From assembly GCA_036924085.1 (NCBI GenBank), contig JAVGWX010000006.1, positions 42,440,746 through 42,504,745 of the forward strand: 64,000 bases of DNA, read 5' to 3'. Position 1 is the stretch's first letter, and each line of letters begins with the position of its first letter. Below are positions 48,350-62,964 of this stretch, piece by piece. The notes under the pieces were generated by a model. It was not told the origin of the DNA. It saw nothing but the letters and a program-made list of their open reading frames with translations, and did no database searches. The stretch comes from Ariolimax columbianus. Lineage: Eukaryota > Mollusca > Gastropoda > Stylommatophora > Arionidae. The translations under genes and the position numbers were made by a program.

Positions 48350-48682
48350 TCCATGGAGGCAAATATCGCCCTCAAGGCTATCACGCCGAAATACAAAAGA
48401 ACACTAAACCATATAACAAGAGACAGCTGGACAAATAAAACAGAAAGCCTCAATTTATATAAAGAAGAGAACAAACTATGGAAGTTAGTCAGAGCCATGA
48501 ATGACGAAACACCATCAAATAAACAAATTACCATCAAGCTTGGCGACAAAATGCTTACTGGAAAAAAAAAGCAGCAAACGCCTTTATAGAACGAACACTA
48601 TGCCAGAGCAAACCACATTGATGTCCCTACAGACAGGCACACAGAAAATACTGAAGAACAAAAGAGCCACGACAACATCAAT

Positions 48683-50201
48683 ATGGCACCAGAGGAGCAC
48701 ATGATGGCAATACTAACAATGAACGAAAACGAAGAGGCCATGAGAACTCTAAAGAAAAAGAAATCGCCCGGAAAAGATGGGGTAACAGGAAATGCTGATG
48801 GAGTTGGGCCAAACAGCAAAGAGGAAGTTACTATCAGTCCTGAACCAAAGCTGGAAAAGGGGAATTGCACCTCAGACATGAAAAAACGCTGTACTTATAA
48901 CAGTACCAAAGAAAGAAAAAGATAGAACAGATCCAAATGGATACAGGCCTATCAGTCTACTGAGCTGTGTAGGTAAACTGATGGAACGTATGATAAACAC
49001 AAGACTTATGTGGCATCTGGAAGAAAAACACATACTAATTTCACAGCAAGCAGGCTTTAGACAGCACAGATCCACTGAGGACCAGATCACTCTGATAGCC
49101 CAGTTAATAGATGATGCTTACCAGGAGAAAAAACACACAGTAGCAGTTTGGGTGGATTTAGAGAAGGCATTTGACAAGGTGTGGATAAAGGGACTTAAGT
49201 CAAGCTACGAAGAAGTGAAGTTTGTGGGAAAATGTACAGATGGATCAGCGACTACCTCGAAAACAGAACATCCATAGTTCAAGTACAATAGCAGATGAGC
49301 AAAAAGGTGACACTTGAGCAGGGAGTACACCAAAGGGGAGTACTGTCACCAACACTTTTCCTGGTGAATATAAACAACATCACAGAGAATCTACCAAGAA
49401 GAGTCCACAGCTCCATGTTTGCAGACGATCTGGCTGTGTGGACGTCTGAAAAAAATCTCACCATAGCAAGCAATCGGATGCAGCAGGCCCTAACATCGTT
49501 GGAGGAGTGGGCGAACTCATGGCTGGTCAAAATAAATGAGGAAAAAACAACATGTACGATATTCTCGCTTTCAAACAAACTTCAGAACACCAAAATAAGT
49601 CTTAACGGCAAATATCTGCGGACAAACGGCAACCAAAACTACCTGGGAGTCACATTTGATCGGTGCATGGCATGGAAAAGTCAGATCAAGAGAAACCGAA
49701 TGAGAGCCAGACAAAGAATGGCAATCATGAGAAAACTTGCTGGCACAAGCTGGGGAACAGACGAAACTGTACACTGGAAGAGTCAGAGCAGTTCTCGAGT
49801 ATGGCATTGCGGCATGGGCAACAGCAGCAAAGGCGAACTTTGATAAAATTAGCAAACTTCAAAACTAAGCCATGAGAGTTATAACAGCAGGCATGAAGTC
49901 AACGCCAATTGTAGAACTGGAAAAGATTAGAAATCTGCAATCCATGAACGACAGAAGAGACTGCAGAGCCCAGCAGCAAGCAGAGAAACTCAGAAGACTG
50001 ACAGACCACCCAATACATCAGAGACAAAATAGATTTGGAAATGGGAAACTAAAGCGGAGAAACTTTGCAGAAATAGCCAAAGCAAAGATGAGCGAAGACA
50101 CTATGAACACATTAACACCAAACCCCATCCCTACTGTACGCAAACCTACCTGGAAGCAGCATATCATTCCGGAGGTGGTAGAAAATATACCAGATATTTG
50201 A
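48683..50201 (+). pseudogene. LINE reverse transcriptase domain, copy 3
   Basis: Motif A in 48981-49277, altered motif B and intact FADD in 49295-49843, connection region in 49872-50201. Confidence 0.88.
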
Positions 50202-50439
50202 AACAAGAACAGCCAGACTGAAAAAGAAAGAAGAGACATAACCCTGAGGTACATAACAAAAAACTACCCAAGCATGGACTGAACCCATGCATACACCGAT
50301 GGGTCTGTAACAAACACAACACAGAAAGGAGAGGCAGAGGTATTCCATTTCTCAATTTTGTGCATCGGTTGAATTTAAAGTGAGCTAAACTGCGAGAACT
50401 GTTACCGGTAAAAGTGTCACTGGTAAGCTACATAAGATG

Positions 50440-50843
50440 TACAGTGGTGAATGCTTGGAATGTATTGCCATATGAAGTAGTTTTAGGCTGGAACAAGTAA
50501 TGCATTTAAGAATAGATTGGATGCACATAGCTTTTAGAGCGAGGACAAATGAAACTGGTTGTTTACAGACTCTGCATAGATTTCTAAGCCGGTATAAACA
50601 CGTAGTCTTCTAAACCAGTATAACGACGTAGTCTTCTAAACCAGTATAAAGATATAGTCATTCTAGGGCAGTATAAAGACATCGTCTTCTAAACCAGTAT
50701 AAAGACATCGTCTTATAAACCAATATAAAGACACAGTCTTCTAAACCAGTATAAAGTTTCAGTCTTCTAAGCCAGTAGAAAGATATAATCGTCTAAACCA
50801 GTATAAATAGGTAGTCGTCTCAACCCGTATAAAGACATTAACT
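50440..50843 (+). mobile_element. CR1-like LINE 3' end, plus strand, copy 3
   Basis: Equivalent of 5088-5490. Confidence 0.75.
50575..50839 (+). repeat. 26-bp tail repeat, copy 3
   Basis: About ten units, with one inserted base (ataaagtttcag) relative to copies 1 and 2. Confidence 0.85.
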
Positions 50844-51725
50844 TAGTTACATATTGTACATTAAATGGAGAGTATTTCTCTTTAGCCTAAAAATGAAAGG
50901 TGTTCACCGCACGCTGCTGCCCATTGGTGATCATTCTTATTCAGCAAATGATGTTAACTGTAGATACAAATTGTTCCTGTAACTCAACGGTTGTGTCATG
51001 TTCTGATGCCCATCGCAGGCCGTGATGGCGACTATGTCAAGACAGGTTTTTGTTAATCGTTTAAGGGAAAGTTGTTAGCCATTTGTGTTCTATGGTCTCC
51101 CTTGTCAAGTGTATGTCACGTACCCCTTCTCGGAATAATATTTTTAAATACATAAAATACAATAGCAAAGAACCAGTTGAATAGAAATAGTTAAAAAACA
51201 AACACAAAAGTACATGTGATATATGTGTCTTTCTTAACAATTTCAATAGAAATACAATACATTTAAAATAGAAGAAAGTTAATTTCATTATTGTTTGAAT
51301 GAACGTGCTGCGTATATAAGCTAGGTTGAGGAACGGGTCACAAATATAAAGAAATGCTGACCGCGTGAAGGCTTGTTGTTTCTCTTTCTCGAAGAGGATT
51401 CAACTGTTGTGGTGTACAAACCACACGTTTGCCATGTTAGACATCTAATCGGTTTCGATTTCTTTTTCTTTTTTGCTACAAATGTCGAAAATCCATATTT
51501 GCAGAGATATATTGTTGGAATTGGAATGAAAACTTGCATAGCTCGCTTTACAAGATAAGGCTAGTTTACTAACTGCATTGTAGATAGTCTGTTCACACCA
51601 GGACTGTGTCCGCGTGCGATCTAGCCCGGTGGGTCTAACAACTAGCGAAATGTAAAAGTACTGATGAGCGTAAACACAACTCAACGAAGTCCAAAATCTA
51701 TACCTGAATTTAAAGTACAACCAAG
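50844..51725. other. Unassigned region, copy 3
   Basis: Equivalent of 27128-28009. The part from 51256 is absent from copy 1. Confidence 0.5.
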
Positions 51726-52050
51726 ATAACGATCACAGGCAAGGCAAAGACCGAACCTAAAGTTATTTTAGAACAACAGAAGATTGAGAAAGTCACAAGC
51801 TTTGAGTACCTCGGCTCAGTTATAAGCGCCAATGGCTACGGCAATGCAGAGGTTCAATAAAATGAGAAACTGATGACAGAACATTAATAAAAGGAAAATA
51901 ACTATTCTGTGAACTTGCATTATACCGAATAAGATGTGAAACGTGGACCCCCACACAAACACTTAAGAAAAGGATTGCATCTTTTGAACTAAAGGACTAT
52001 AGAAAAGTGCTCAAAATACAATGGATAGCAAAAAGGAAAAATGCAGATAT
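51726..52050 (+). mobile_element. RTE-like LINE scrap, copy 3
   Basis: Same as 28010-28334. Confidence 0.65.
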
Positions 52051-52891
52051 CCTTAACTTAGCTTAACGTCCTTAAACTGGTTTAGAAGACTCTGCCGAAT
52101 CTGTATACATTCAGTTTCATTTCATCACCTTGCTCTAAAAGCTATGCGCATCCAATTTATTCTTAAATGCATTAACTGTCCTTCCTTCCACTACCTCCCT
52201 TGGCAATGCATTCCAAGCATTCACCACTCTCTAATTAAAAAAATATTTCCTAATATCGAATCTGGACCTCTCTTTAGTTAATGTGAAACTATGCCCTCTT
52301 GTTCTATTTGGTGGCTGTATTTTTAAAAAAAAACTTGTTATAGTCTAATTTATCCATTCCTCTGATCATCTTATAAGCCTGTATTAAGTCACCACGAATT
52401 CTTCTTTCTTCTAGACACTGTAGGCCGGTTTTTCCTCATAACTGTAATTCTGCAATCCCACTATCAGCGTTGTCGATCTTTTTTGTTTTTCTTTCCAGCA
52501 TGTTTGTATCCCCTCTATGATAATGACTCCACGCCTGTACACATAACTCCAATCTAGGTCTAACTAATGCTTTATACAGTTTGACTATCACTTCCTTGCT
52601 CCTATGTTTAATATTTATGTTTATCATACATAACATTGCATTTGCCTTTTTAATTGCTACCTAAACTTGCTCACTCACCTTACCTGTATGATCTAGTATA
52701 ACTTCTAAGTCCCTTTCCTTATCTATCTTTCTAATATTGTTCTCTCCCAATCTGTAATTATGTTTCATATTGGATCTACCCATGTGGATGACTGTACATT
52801 TATCTACATTAAACTCCATTTGCGAACCTACAAACCACTCTCGAATTTTATCTAAATCCGATCTCAATATATCCACATCTGCTTGAGATAT
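52051..52891 (-). mobile_element. CR1-like LINE with complete 3' end, copy 3
   Basis: Same as 28335-29175. Confidence 0.9.
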
Positions 52892-52984
52892 GGATAAAGA
52901 TATATATATATATACTATAGATCCTACTTAATTTCAAGCAAAATTGGTTAGTATACAACATCTTGTCTCGAAAGCTAAAATAGT

Positions 52985-53215
52985 TTCTTCTGCTTCTTCG
53001 TTCGTCTTCAGACCTCAGCTTCAATGATTTTAACGAAGGCAGCAGTCGACTCAAGGCTCTGTACGCTTCCGTACAGCTTCTCGTGGAAGGACACTGGCTG
53101 TTGCCAATTGTTACTTCTTTTGTCGGTATACAGCGGACAGGACTGCAAAATATATTATGCCTTCATGGGGGCTGTGCTGCAGGCACACATCTCTGTAGTG
53201 CCAATCTTGAACTTG
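52985..53215 (-). mobile_element. I/Nimb-like 3' fragment (A), copy 3
   Basis: Equivalent of 6435-6665. Confidence 0.75.
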
Positions 53216-54906
53216 AAGCAGACCGATGAAAAGATGGAAACAAGACATCAAGGAGGTCCTGACGATGACAACGATAGAGGCGATACTTCTGGCTAGAGAT
53301 CGAGTTACAGATCGGTTGTTGTGAAAGTGATTTTCTGCAAATGACTTGCAACATGATGATGGTGATGATGAAGATGATGATGATAATAATGATGATAATG
53401 ATGAAAGTGAGTGATTTTTTGTGCTATGTAATAATGCTTGTTATGGTATACACAAATTTATGTGACTTTATTGTTGACGTAGATCTAGCAAATACTATTT
53501 TCATTTATAAACATCATTGCATAATTTCAGAAGTGCCGGTTATGCTAGCAATCAGCTAGAGGTTAGTGATATTTAAGATAATATCTGTGGGTAACTGAGA
53601 CGCTAGTCCGGTCAAGCACACCATATTGCCCAGGACGTTGCGTCAGGGTCAAACATAATGTTTTTCGTCCATCACGAGCCTTTACTTTTTGCACCCAGCC
53701 AGTCCATTCAGTCGAGTATTCTGTAAATCCGGGTTGTGGATGGGTGGGAAGATGGGAACTGCATATTCGCAGTCAGTGAAAGCAGAGAAAGTTTGCTTCG
53801 CGAGACGGTGATCATGATTGTCAGCAAATCCATGTACCTCAGCCGCTTTATTGCTCAGCAAGGTGTCCCGCAACTGACGCAGCTTTTTGACTGTAGTTTA
53901 GCTTGTCAGTGGACCTACGCTCTCTTCTCGCCCGTTGTCACAGGAGTCGACTGTGTTAGTACTGGATACATGAAAAGAGAATGACTTGCGCGATGAATTT
54001 CCTTTAAGTGAGAAAGGGTTGCGCAGTTTGTCGACCACACTCTCTCGCTCGAGTCCAACTTTAACCAGTGGCAAGACAAGTCAGGACGACTGGATATGAG
54101 CTCGGGTGCAGTGGTTGACCACGGATGCTCAAGTGCCTGGCCGTGTTCTGTGCAGTCCACACCGATCAGCACATTTGCATTCCGTTCTCTGGACAACATT
54201 CTGCTACTTAAGCCACATCAGGGCTTGGTGGTGCAAGATTGAGAACGAACGACCCTAAGCCAGCAAGCCATATAATAAAAAAACAGAATGCGATACTGGA
54301 GAAAACACTAAAAAGCTATATTTCTTTTTTTTGCTTCGTTTACCGTGGTTCCTAAGAGGCAGTATATTGTTCTGTGTTTTGCACTTTAGAGCCTGGTTAA
54401 ACCATATTCAGCACGAAATTTAATAGGTGTACGACCCAGTCTGATCAGGAATCTGAACACAGACATGTTTTGTTTGTGAGCCATCGAAACTTCGCAACCA
54501 CGTATGAACACTTCTATAAAAGCTTAACACATGCAATTCCAAATTCATATCTTTTCTATCGTTATCGCTGCTTGTTTCAAATCTATCAATAACATGACCT
54601 CCCATAGTGTATCCGGGGTCCCTTACTGAGAATGGTAGAATATAACCGCCACAGAATACTGTCACAGTAGATCAAGGGCAAACAATCTTAAGGTGAGCTA
54701 TGTATGTGTTTCTCCTGAGTGGCCAAAATAATCATTGCATGTTGAACGCGAGGACTAAGAGTTGTCCATGGATGTGGCAATCTCAAAATGTAGAAATTAT
54801 CGCTACGCAACTGCAAATAACTAGAAAAAGTCTTTCCTAAAAGCTGGTTTTGGTAAGTCAAATACAATGCTGGACCTGTGCTTCAACAAAAAGAGATGAG
54901 TGATCT
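53216..54906. other. Unassigned region, copy 3
   Basis: Equivalent of 6666-8355, with an (ATG)n run at about 53353-53405 and the GC-richer island at 53580-54250. No gene recognised. Confidence 0.5.
54170..54255 (-). repeat. Dispersed repeat 'X', minus-oriented, copy 3
   Basis: Same as 7620-7705. Confidence 0.55.
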
Positions 54907-55165
54907 TGATTTAACTAAACTTATCGTCTTTATACTGGTTTAGAAGACTATGCAGAGTCTGTACGCAACCAGTTTCATTTACATTTCCTTGCTCAATAAG
55001 CTATGCGCATCCAATGTATTCTTAAATGCATCAACTGCCTCTGCTTACATCACTTCCTTGGAAATGATTTCCAAGCATTCACCCCTCTCTGACTAAAGAA
55101 ATATTTCCAAATATCCAATCTTGACCTTTCTTTATTTAATTTGAAGCTATGCCTTTTTGTTCTGA
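54907..55165 (-). mobile_element. CR1-like short 3' fragment, copy 3
   Basis: Equivalent of 8356-8614. Confidence 0.75.
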
Positions 55166-55375
55166 TTTGATTGATTGAACTCCATGCATGTATTGAAAGG
55201 CGTGACTAAATAGAGTTGTGCATGAGGATAGCAACCTCATCATGCAAGTAAACTGTTACATAAAGTCCTACTGCAAGATCATGCAAAGTTTTTTCCTGAA
55301 GTCATCTTGATGGAGGTTGACTGTACTTGTACTGATGTGCTTCGGCTGGCGCGAAAAATGTCAAGAAAATAGATC

Positions 55376-55558
55376 TTCCTTGTTCGTCTTCAGACCTTGA
55401 ATTCAATTACTCTAACGAAGGCAGCAGTTGACTTGAGAGTCTGAGCACTTCTGTACAGCTACTCGTGGAAGGACACTGGTTGTTGCCAAATGCTACTTCT
55501 TGTCGGTAAACAATGGGCAGGGCTGCAAAATTTGTTCTGATGTCATGGGGGGTGTGCC
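55376..55558 (-). mobile_element. I/Nimb-like 3' fragment (B), copy 3
   Basis: Equivalent of 8825-9007. Confidence 0.7.
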
Positions 55559-56438
55559 GAGAAGATAGATGGCCAGCTAGAGTCGTTGCCTTGTGTTTTA
55601 AGTCAAGTCAGGTAATCCTCATACTCAACCATTGTCTTTCGTGTTGATCGTCCACGGCAACGTTTGGTGAGTCTCGGGCAGCGTGGAGGAAGACGGAGTA
55701 GAATCGAAATGTCTCAGCCAGGTGTTCCGCGGGAGACTCCATTAGTGGTGAGGTCTTGTATTTCGTAAAGTGTAAAGTGCAGAATCTGCAACAAAAGAAA
55801 TAGTATTTGTAAGATTATGTGTTTATATTAATCTTAGTCTTAGTAGACCTGTAATTCTACAAGGGAAGATGACCCTGTGGAGGTCCCAGCTGTGGTGTGA
55901 GCTGGATAAAGGAGGGATGAGGATTTCCTGCTTAGCGTGTTAGGCTCGAGCAGCTTATTATTCCGCTGTGTTAAGACAAGTGCCAAGAAGTTTGGTTAAT
56001 AGATCTGTGAGTCCATCTTAAAAGACTCAAACACTAGACCAACTTGACACGCAACCTGTTAGGCGCCATCTATGCTGCTCTTAACAAACCAACTAAGCAT
56101 GGCCGGTGTTGTGCCATGTCACACAGTTAGTCGCCTCTTATGCCATGCTCTATGTAGGGCAGTGGTCCTATTTTTGTCATTGCCATACCCAAAGATCCAG
56201 AATCATTCGTGATGTTTACTGTAGTACGCCGTCCATACAGTGGGCTAGAGGACATATGTTGCTTATACAGAGAATACTAGTTGTTTTTGCTTGTGAATGC
56301 ACATAGCGACAAGGGGGCATTTTGCTACTCAGATATTAAGCTCGCAATATCACTAGACCTATAAATGAATAATGCGAATCAGAATGTAAACATGCAATTC
56401 ACTAGAAGTGGATCCAACGGGAAGCTTCGACTGGTTCA
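55559..56438. other. No recognised feature, copy 3
   Basis: Equivalent of 9008-9887. Confidence 0.4.
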
Positions 56439-56660
56439 TTTCTTCTTCTTCTTTTTCGTTCGTTTTCAGACATCAACTTCAATGACTCTAACGAAGTCAT
56501 CAATCGACTAAAGGCTCAAAATATGTTCTGCCTTCATGGGGGCTGTGCCGCAGGCACGAAGGTCTGTAGTACCAATCTTGAACTTGTTGTACAGATGACA
56601 TCTCAGACTGTTGTGACCTGTGCGTAGCCGGAGAATGATAATCTATGTAGCCAGGGTGTT
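56439..56660 (-). mobile_element. I/Nimb-like 3' fragment (C), copy 3
   Basis: Equivalent of 9888-10108. Confidence 0.75.
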
Positions 56661-57582
56661 TTTTTTTTTCCATTTTGCACTGTACGTTGCCCTGATGAAT
56701 GCTTTAGTCTCATTGTATGTAATTTCTGTACCTAACGTAGATTAGGTTCTTGATTTTGTTCCATAGCGGTATTTTAACCATTCCTATCTATTTTTTATAC
56801 TCCACAGGCGATAAGAGAGAGACTGGAACATGAGGGAACTACGTTTTGAACTCTCCCAGTTTTACTACTATAATCGCTCAGCAATTTATATAATGTACAG
56901 ACCGACACTATGCATTAATGTCTGAAATAGTATCTTGCTATCCACACTTTAACAAACTGAACCTAGGCATGGCAGTTCTAACTAGTATCTTACTATCCAT
57001 ATTTTAACAAACTCACCCTAGGCATTACAGTCCTAGCTAGTATCTTACTATGCTACATCAAGTTTTAATGTTCTATATATAGTATCTTACTATCCACAGA
57101 CTATCATACCAGCATTAAATTTTGATGTCCTACACAGTTTCTACCTAAGCACATGGTAACAGTCTTTTATATAATACTTTACTGTATGAAAATTAACATA
57201 CAGACAATAAACGGTATTGTCCTACAAAGTATGGCACTATCCCCATTAAACATAAGTTCACTGACTCGAAACTTTACAGTCCTACATTGTAATTTGCTAT
57301 CTAAATATTAACAGACCAATACAAAGTTTTATTGTTCTTCAAAGTATTGTACAATCCCAATGGCATCAGACTGACAGACAGCTTTAATGTCTTACACAGG
57401 ATCTTACAATCCACATATTAACAAACCAACTCTAGATTTAATGCACTGCACAGTATCCACTATCCAGATGTTAGACTTACCCAAAACATTGATGTCCTAC
57501 AAAGTTCCTTACTGCCACCATGTTAACATGCCAACACAGAGTTTAAATGTCTTACAGAGTATCTTACTATCCACATGTCAAC

Positions 57583-58568
57583 AGGCCAAGACAGAGCTTT
57601 AATGTGCTACAGAGTATCTTATTAACCACATGTTAACAGGCCAACACAGAGCTTGAATGTCTTACATAGTATCTTACTATCCACATGTCAACAGGCCAAG
57701 ACAGAGCTTTAATGCGGTACAGAGTATCTTACTATCCACATGTTAACAGGCATACACAGAGCTTGAATGTCCTACAGAGTATCTTACTAACCAAATGTTA
57801 ACCGGCCAACCCAGAGCTTGAATGTCCTACATAATATCTTACTATCCACATGTCAACAGGCCAAGACAGAGCTTTAATTTCCTACATAGTATCTTACTAT
57901 CAACATGTTAACAGGCCAACATAGAGCTTGTATGTCCTACAGAGTATTTTACTATCCACATGTCAACAGGCAAACATATAGCTTGAATGTCCTACATAGT
58001 ATCTTACTATCCACATGTCAACAGGTTAACACAGAGCTTTAATGTCCTACATAGTGTTTTACTATCCACATGTCAATTGGGCAACATAGCTTGAATGTCT
58101 TACAGAATATCTTACTATCCACATGTCAACAGGCCAAGACAGAGCTTTAATGTGCTACAGAGTATCTTACTATACACATGTTAACAGGCCAACACAGAGC
58201 TTGAATGTCCTACAGAGTATCTTACTAACCCAATGTTAACAGGCTAACACAGAGCTTGAATGTCCTTCAGAATATCTTACTATCCACATGTCAACAGGCC
58301 AAGACAGAGCTTTAATTTCCTACATAGTATCTTACTATCAACATGTTAACAGGCCAACATAGAGCTTGTATGTCCTACAGAGTATTTTACTATCCACATG
58401 TCAACAGGCAAACATATAGCTTGAATGTCCTACATAGTATCTTACTATCCACATGTCAACAGGCCAACACAAAGCTTTAATGTCCTACATAGTGTTTTAC
58501 TATCCACATGTCAATTGGGCAACATAGCTTGAATGTCTTACAGAATATCTTACTATCCACATGTCAAC
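57583..58568. repeat. Satellite blocks of 548 and 438 bp in tandem
   Basis: Block starts at 57583 and 58131, with the next equivalent edge at 58569. The first block retains the 110-bp dimer missing from copy 2. Confidence 0.88.
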
Positions 58569-59271
58569 AGGCCAACACAGAGCTTGAATGTCCTACAGAG
58601 TATTTTACTATTCACATGTCAACAGGCAAACACATAGCTTGAATGTCCTACAGAGTATCTTACTATCCACATATCAACAGGCCAACACAGAGCTTGAATG
58701 TCCTACAGAGTATCTTACTATTCACAAGTCAACTGGCCAACACAGAGCTTGAATGTCCTACAGAGTATCTTACTATTCACAAGTCAACTGGCCAACACAG
58801 AGCTTGAATGCCGTACATAATATCTTTCAATCCACATGTTAACAAGCTGACACCATGCTTTACTGTTAAAAATAATATCTTACTATCCACGTGTTAACAA
58901 ACCGACAGTAAGTTTTAATGTCCTACACACTATCTTACTTCTTCTTCTTCTTCAACAAATTCACGCTGATGTCTGACAGCTTACTTCGAACAAGATAACT
59001 TACTGTACCCATGTCATCAGTCGGACTCTGAGCTTTGCTATCTTACATGATATTGTACTATCCACATGTTTAAATGTCATTCATAGCATTTTACAGTCTC
59101 TATGTCAACAGACCAACACCAAGCTGTAATGTCCTAATATAAAATCTTTCTTTTTAAATGTTAGCAGACCTAATAGAAAGCTGTAATGTACTACATAAAA
59201 TCTTACTATCTAAATGTTAACAGACCGATGATATTCGCTAATATCCTACATATTATCTTACTGTCACCATG

Positions 59272-59524
59272 GGGACGGTGTGGCCTAGTGGTTAAGCGGC
59301 ACGGCTCAAAACCCAAAGGTGCTGGGTTCAATCCCCATCACAGCGCCGTTACCCCAAGGAAGCGAATTCTTAGAAAATGCAAGAGGAAGCAGACCCTTAC
59401 ATAAAATGCATGCTGAAGTTGGTAGCACTTGGCTGACAGGCGCAAAATAAAAACCACAGTACAATGTACACCCCCTTGGGGATTAGAGAAATAAGGCAAA
59501 CTCAAAAAAACAAACAAACAAACA
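59272..59524 (+). mobile_element. tRNA-derived SINE, copy 3
   Basis: Perfect target-site duplication, gtcaccatg, at 59263-59271 and 59525-59533. Confidence 0.92.
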
Positions 59525-60049
59525 GTCACCATGTCAACAGAATTACACTAAGCTTCAGTGTCCTATATATTATCTTAATGTCCTCATATAACCAACCGAT
59601 TCTTTAGATTTAATGCGATACATAGCATCTTACTGTCTACATATTAACATAATATCTGAGAATCCCAACAGTAACATACACGAACAGTCACCTAACTTTG
59701 CTGTCCTGCATTGCATTTTACAATCCCCATGTTAACAAACCTACCTAAAAAAAATTAGTGTCCTACATAATATCTTACTGACCCCACTTTAACAGATCTA
59801 AACTGAGCTTGACGGTCCTATAAAGTATCTCACTGACGCCTCTTTAACAGACCAAATCTGATTTTTAATCTCCTACATAGTATCTTAGTATCAGCATAAC
59901 AAAAGATGAAGGCTAACACTGAGCTTTAAGGTCCTAGGTAGTATCTTACTGTCTGTATATTAACAGATGGACACCAAGATAATTGTCCTGTAAAGTATCA
60001 TACTATCCCTATCTTAGCAGGCAGACAACAAGCTGTAATGTCCTACATA

Positions 60050-60597
60050 GTACATAACTAATTTCCATGTTAATAGGCAAAAAACCGAGCTTTTGGCATA
60101 GATGACGTACATAGTATCTAACTATACAACTGTTAGCAGACAGACACTGAGTTTTATTGTCCTATGTAGCATTAAACTGTTTGCATGTTTACAAACCATT
60201 CCCATTTGTTAATGTCCTACATTAAAATGTCCTAACATACTAACACAAAGCTTAAATGACCTACTTTTTATATTTCTGTACAAAGATAGCAGTCTGACAC
60301 AAATCTTTAATGTCCTACCTATTGTTTTACTATCAACACGTTATAACAGAATGAAAGCAATCTTCACTTTTCTACATAACATCAAACTATCCACTTCATA
60401 ACACACAGACAGTGAACTTTCATGTCCTACTTATTTCTTGATATCCTCATGTTATTATACATCAACTGAGAAATAATGTTGAATATATTTTCTCACTATC
60501 CACATGAAAACAGACCAACCTCATGAATAGGTGTCCTACATAGTATATTTTTTCCCCCAGGTAAACAGACCAAAACTGAGTAGTAATGTCCTACATA
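60050..60597. repeat. Higher-order satellite unit, single copy (548 bp)
   Basis: It has the 11-bp deletion typical of the first unit of copies 1 and 2, yet reads gttttactatc, typical of their later units. It therefore looks like a first/last hybrid. Confidence 0.88.
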
Positions 60598-62019
60598 GTA
60601 TCTTACTCTCCGCTTGTTAACAGACCAACACTGATCTGTAATGTCCTTTATAGTATCTTACTATCCCCAGGTCAAAATACCAACACAGAGCAGTAATGTC
60701 CTACATAGTATCTTACTATCCGCGTGTTAACAGAATGACAGCTAGCATTACTTTACCTCATAGTATTGTACTATCCACTTGTTAGGATACGAACAGTGAG
60801 CTTTCATGTCCTACATATTTTCTTAATATTCAAATGTTAACGCATAACAGCCGAGATGTAAAGCTGTATATATTATCTTTCCCCTTGATAAAACATCAAC
60901 ACTGAGCTGTAATATCATACATAATATCTTACTAATCATCATGTTTACAGACCAACACAGAGAACACGTGTCCTACACAATGTCTTACAGTTCACATGTA
61001 TTAACAGACCAACACTGAGCTTTTCTGTCCTATTAAGTGTTTTACCTTCCATTTGTTAACAAACAGAAACCAATAATAAATTTCCTAAACAGCATCCTGC
61101 TGTCCCCATGTCAATAGACCAACAACGAGCTGTAATGTTCTAAATAAATTTTTACTATCAATACATTAACAAACCCACACTGAGCCTTATCGCCAAAATA
61201 AAAGTATATTCCTTTCCCCCCAAAAAGAGATGCAAAAGACTTAATTATTTTATCTGACTATCACAGTGCAAACAGAATCACACCGTGGTTCAATGTCCTT
61301 TATATTATCTTGATATTCATAGAACAAAAGAAGTAGACGGACAACAAAGTCTACTGTCCCACATAGTATCTTACTTTCCACCTCTCAACAAACTGTTGTA
61401 CATATTATACTACTAATCACATGTTAATAGATCCACACTGTGCTTCAATGCCCTACATTTTAATCTTTGAATCCCCATGCCAGAAGAACACTTAGCTTTA
61501 CTGTTATACATACTATCTTACCATCCACATGTCGACAGACCAGCACCACGATTTGCTACACTAAATATTATCTTACCATTCACATGTTAACAGACCAGAA
61601 CCGAGATTTGATACCCTACATATTATCTTACCCTCCACATGTTAACAGACCAGCACCGAGATTTGATACCCTACATATGATCTTACCACCCACATGTTAA
61701 CAGACCAGCACCAAGATTTGCTACCCTAAATATTATCTTACCATTCACATGTTAACAGACCAGAACCGAGATTTGATACCTACATATTATCTTACCCTCC
61801 ACATGTAAACAGACCAGCACCAAGATTTGATGCCCTAAATATTATCTTACAATCCATTTGATAACTGACCAATACTAGGATTGAATACCTTACATATTAC
61901 TTTACTATCCATATGGCAACATATGTAGATCGCCATGTAATTTTACAGTCTTACGTAGTACCTACAATCCATAAATTAACAGACCAACACCAAAATGTGT
62001 GTTCTACATAGCATTTTAC

Positions 62020-62196
62020 TTTCACTGTGTTTTAGTGAAAGGAGATACCACAGAATGCAGAGCTGAGGCAAAAGCTATGGTGCAGCAACTATGTCCTGGT
62101 AAAGATTATGGACTGCATCATGATTACTGGCTTGCAGATATAACATGACCAAAGGATCCTGAACGCAAAGAGGAATAAAGAATTTTTGCACGCTAG
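62020..62196. other. Non-satellite island, copy 3
   Basis: Same as 15588-15764, with the inverted repeat beginning at 62020. Confidence 0.6.
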
Positions 62197-62432
62197 AGGA
62201 CTAAAATTGAGTTTTAATGTCCTACATATTTTCTCTTTATCTACATATTAACAGATAGACACTAAGATTTAATGGTGTACATATTATCTTGCTATCCACA
62301 TGTTAGGAGTCAGATACTGAGCTTAAATCTCTTACATAAGGTCTTACTATTTACAAATCAACAGATGCAAACCAACTTGGAGATTTACTGTCTTGAAAAT
62401 ATCTTACTATCCACATGTTAGTAGACTAACAC

Positions 62433-62964
62433 TCAGCTTTAATGTCCTACATAGTATCTCACTATCAACATATTAGCAGATTGACACCAAGCTTTAATCT
62501 TCTACATGATATTTTACTATTCACATGTTAGCACACCAACCGCAAGCTTGTTAGCAGTCTAACGCAGAGCTTTGATGTCCTACATAGTATCTCACTATCA
62601 ACATATTAGCAGATTGACACCAATCTTGAATCTTCTACATGATATTTAACTATTAACATGTTAGCACACCAACTGCAAGCTTGTTAGCAGTCTAACACAG
62701 AGCTTTGATGTCCTACATAGTATCTCACTATCAACATATTAGCAGATTGACACCAATCTTTAATCTTCTACATGATATTTTACTATTAACATGTTAGCAC
62801 ACCAACTGCAAGCTTGTTAGCAGTCTAACACAGAGCTTTGATGTCCTACATAGTATCTCACTATCAACATATTAGCAGATTGACACCAAGCTTTAATCTT
62901 CTTCATGATATGTTACTATTCACATGTTAGCACACCAACCGCAAGCTTGTTAGCAGTCTAACGC
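62433..62964. repeat. 133-bp higher-order satellite repeat, copy 3
   Basis: Four units; sequence groups with copy 2. Confidence 0.9.

Larger units (their letters stand above)
47435..50347 (+). mobile_element. I/Nimb-like LINE, copy 3
   Basis: Collinear with copies 1 and 2, with a few private substitutions (for example a Leu-to-Gln change near 50025). Confidence 0.9.
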
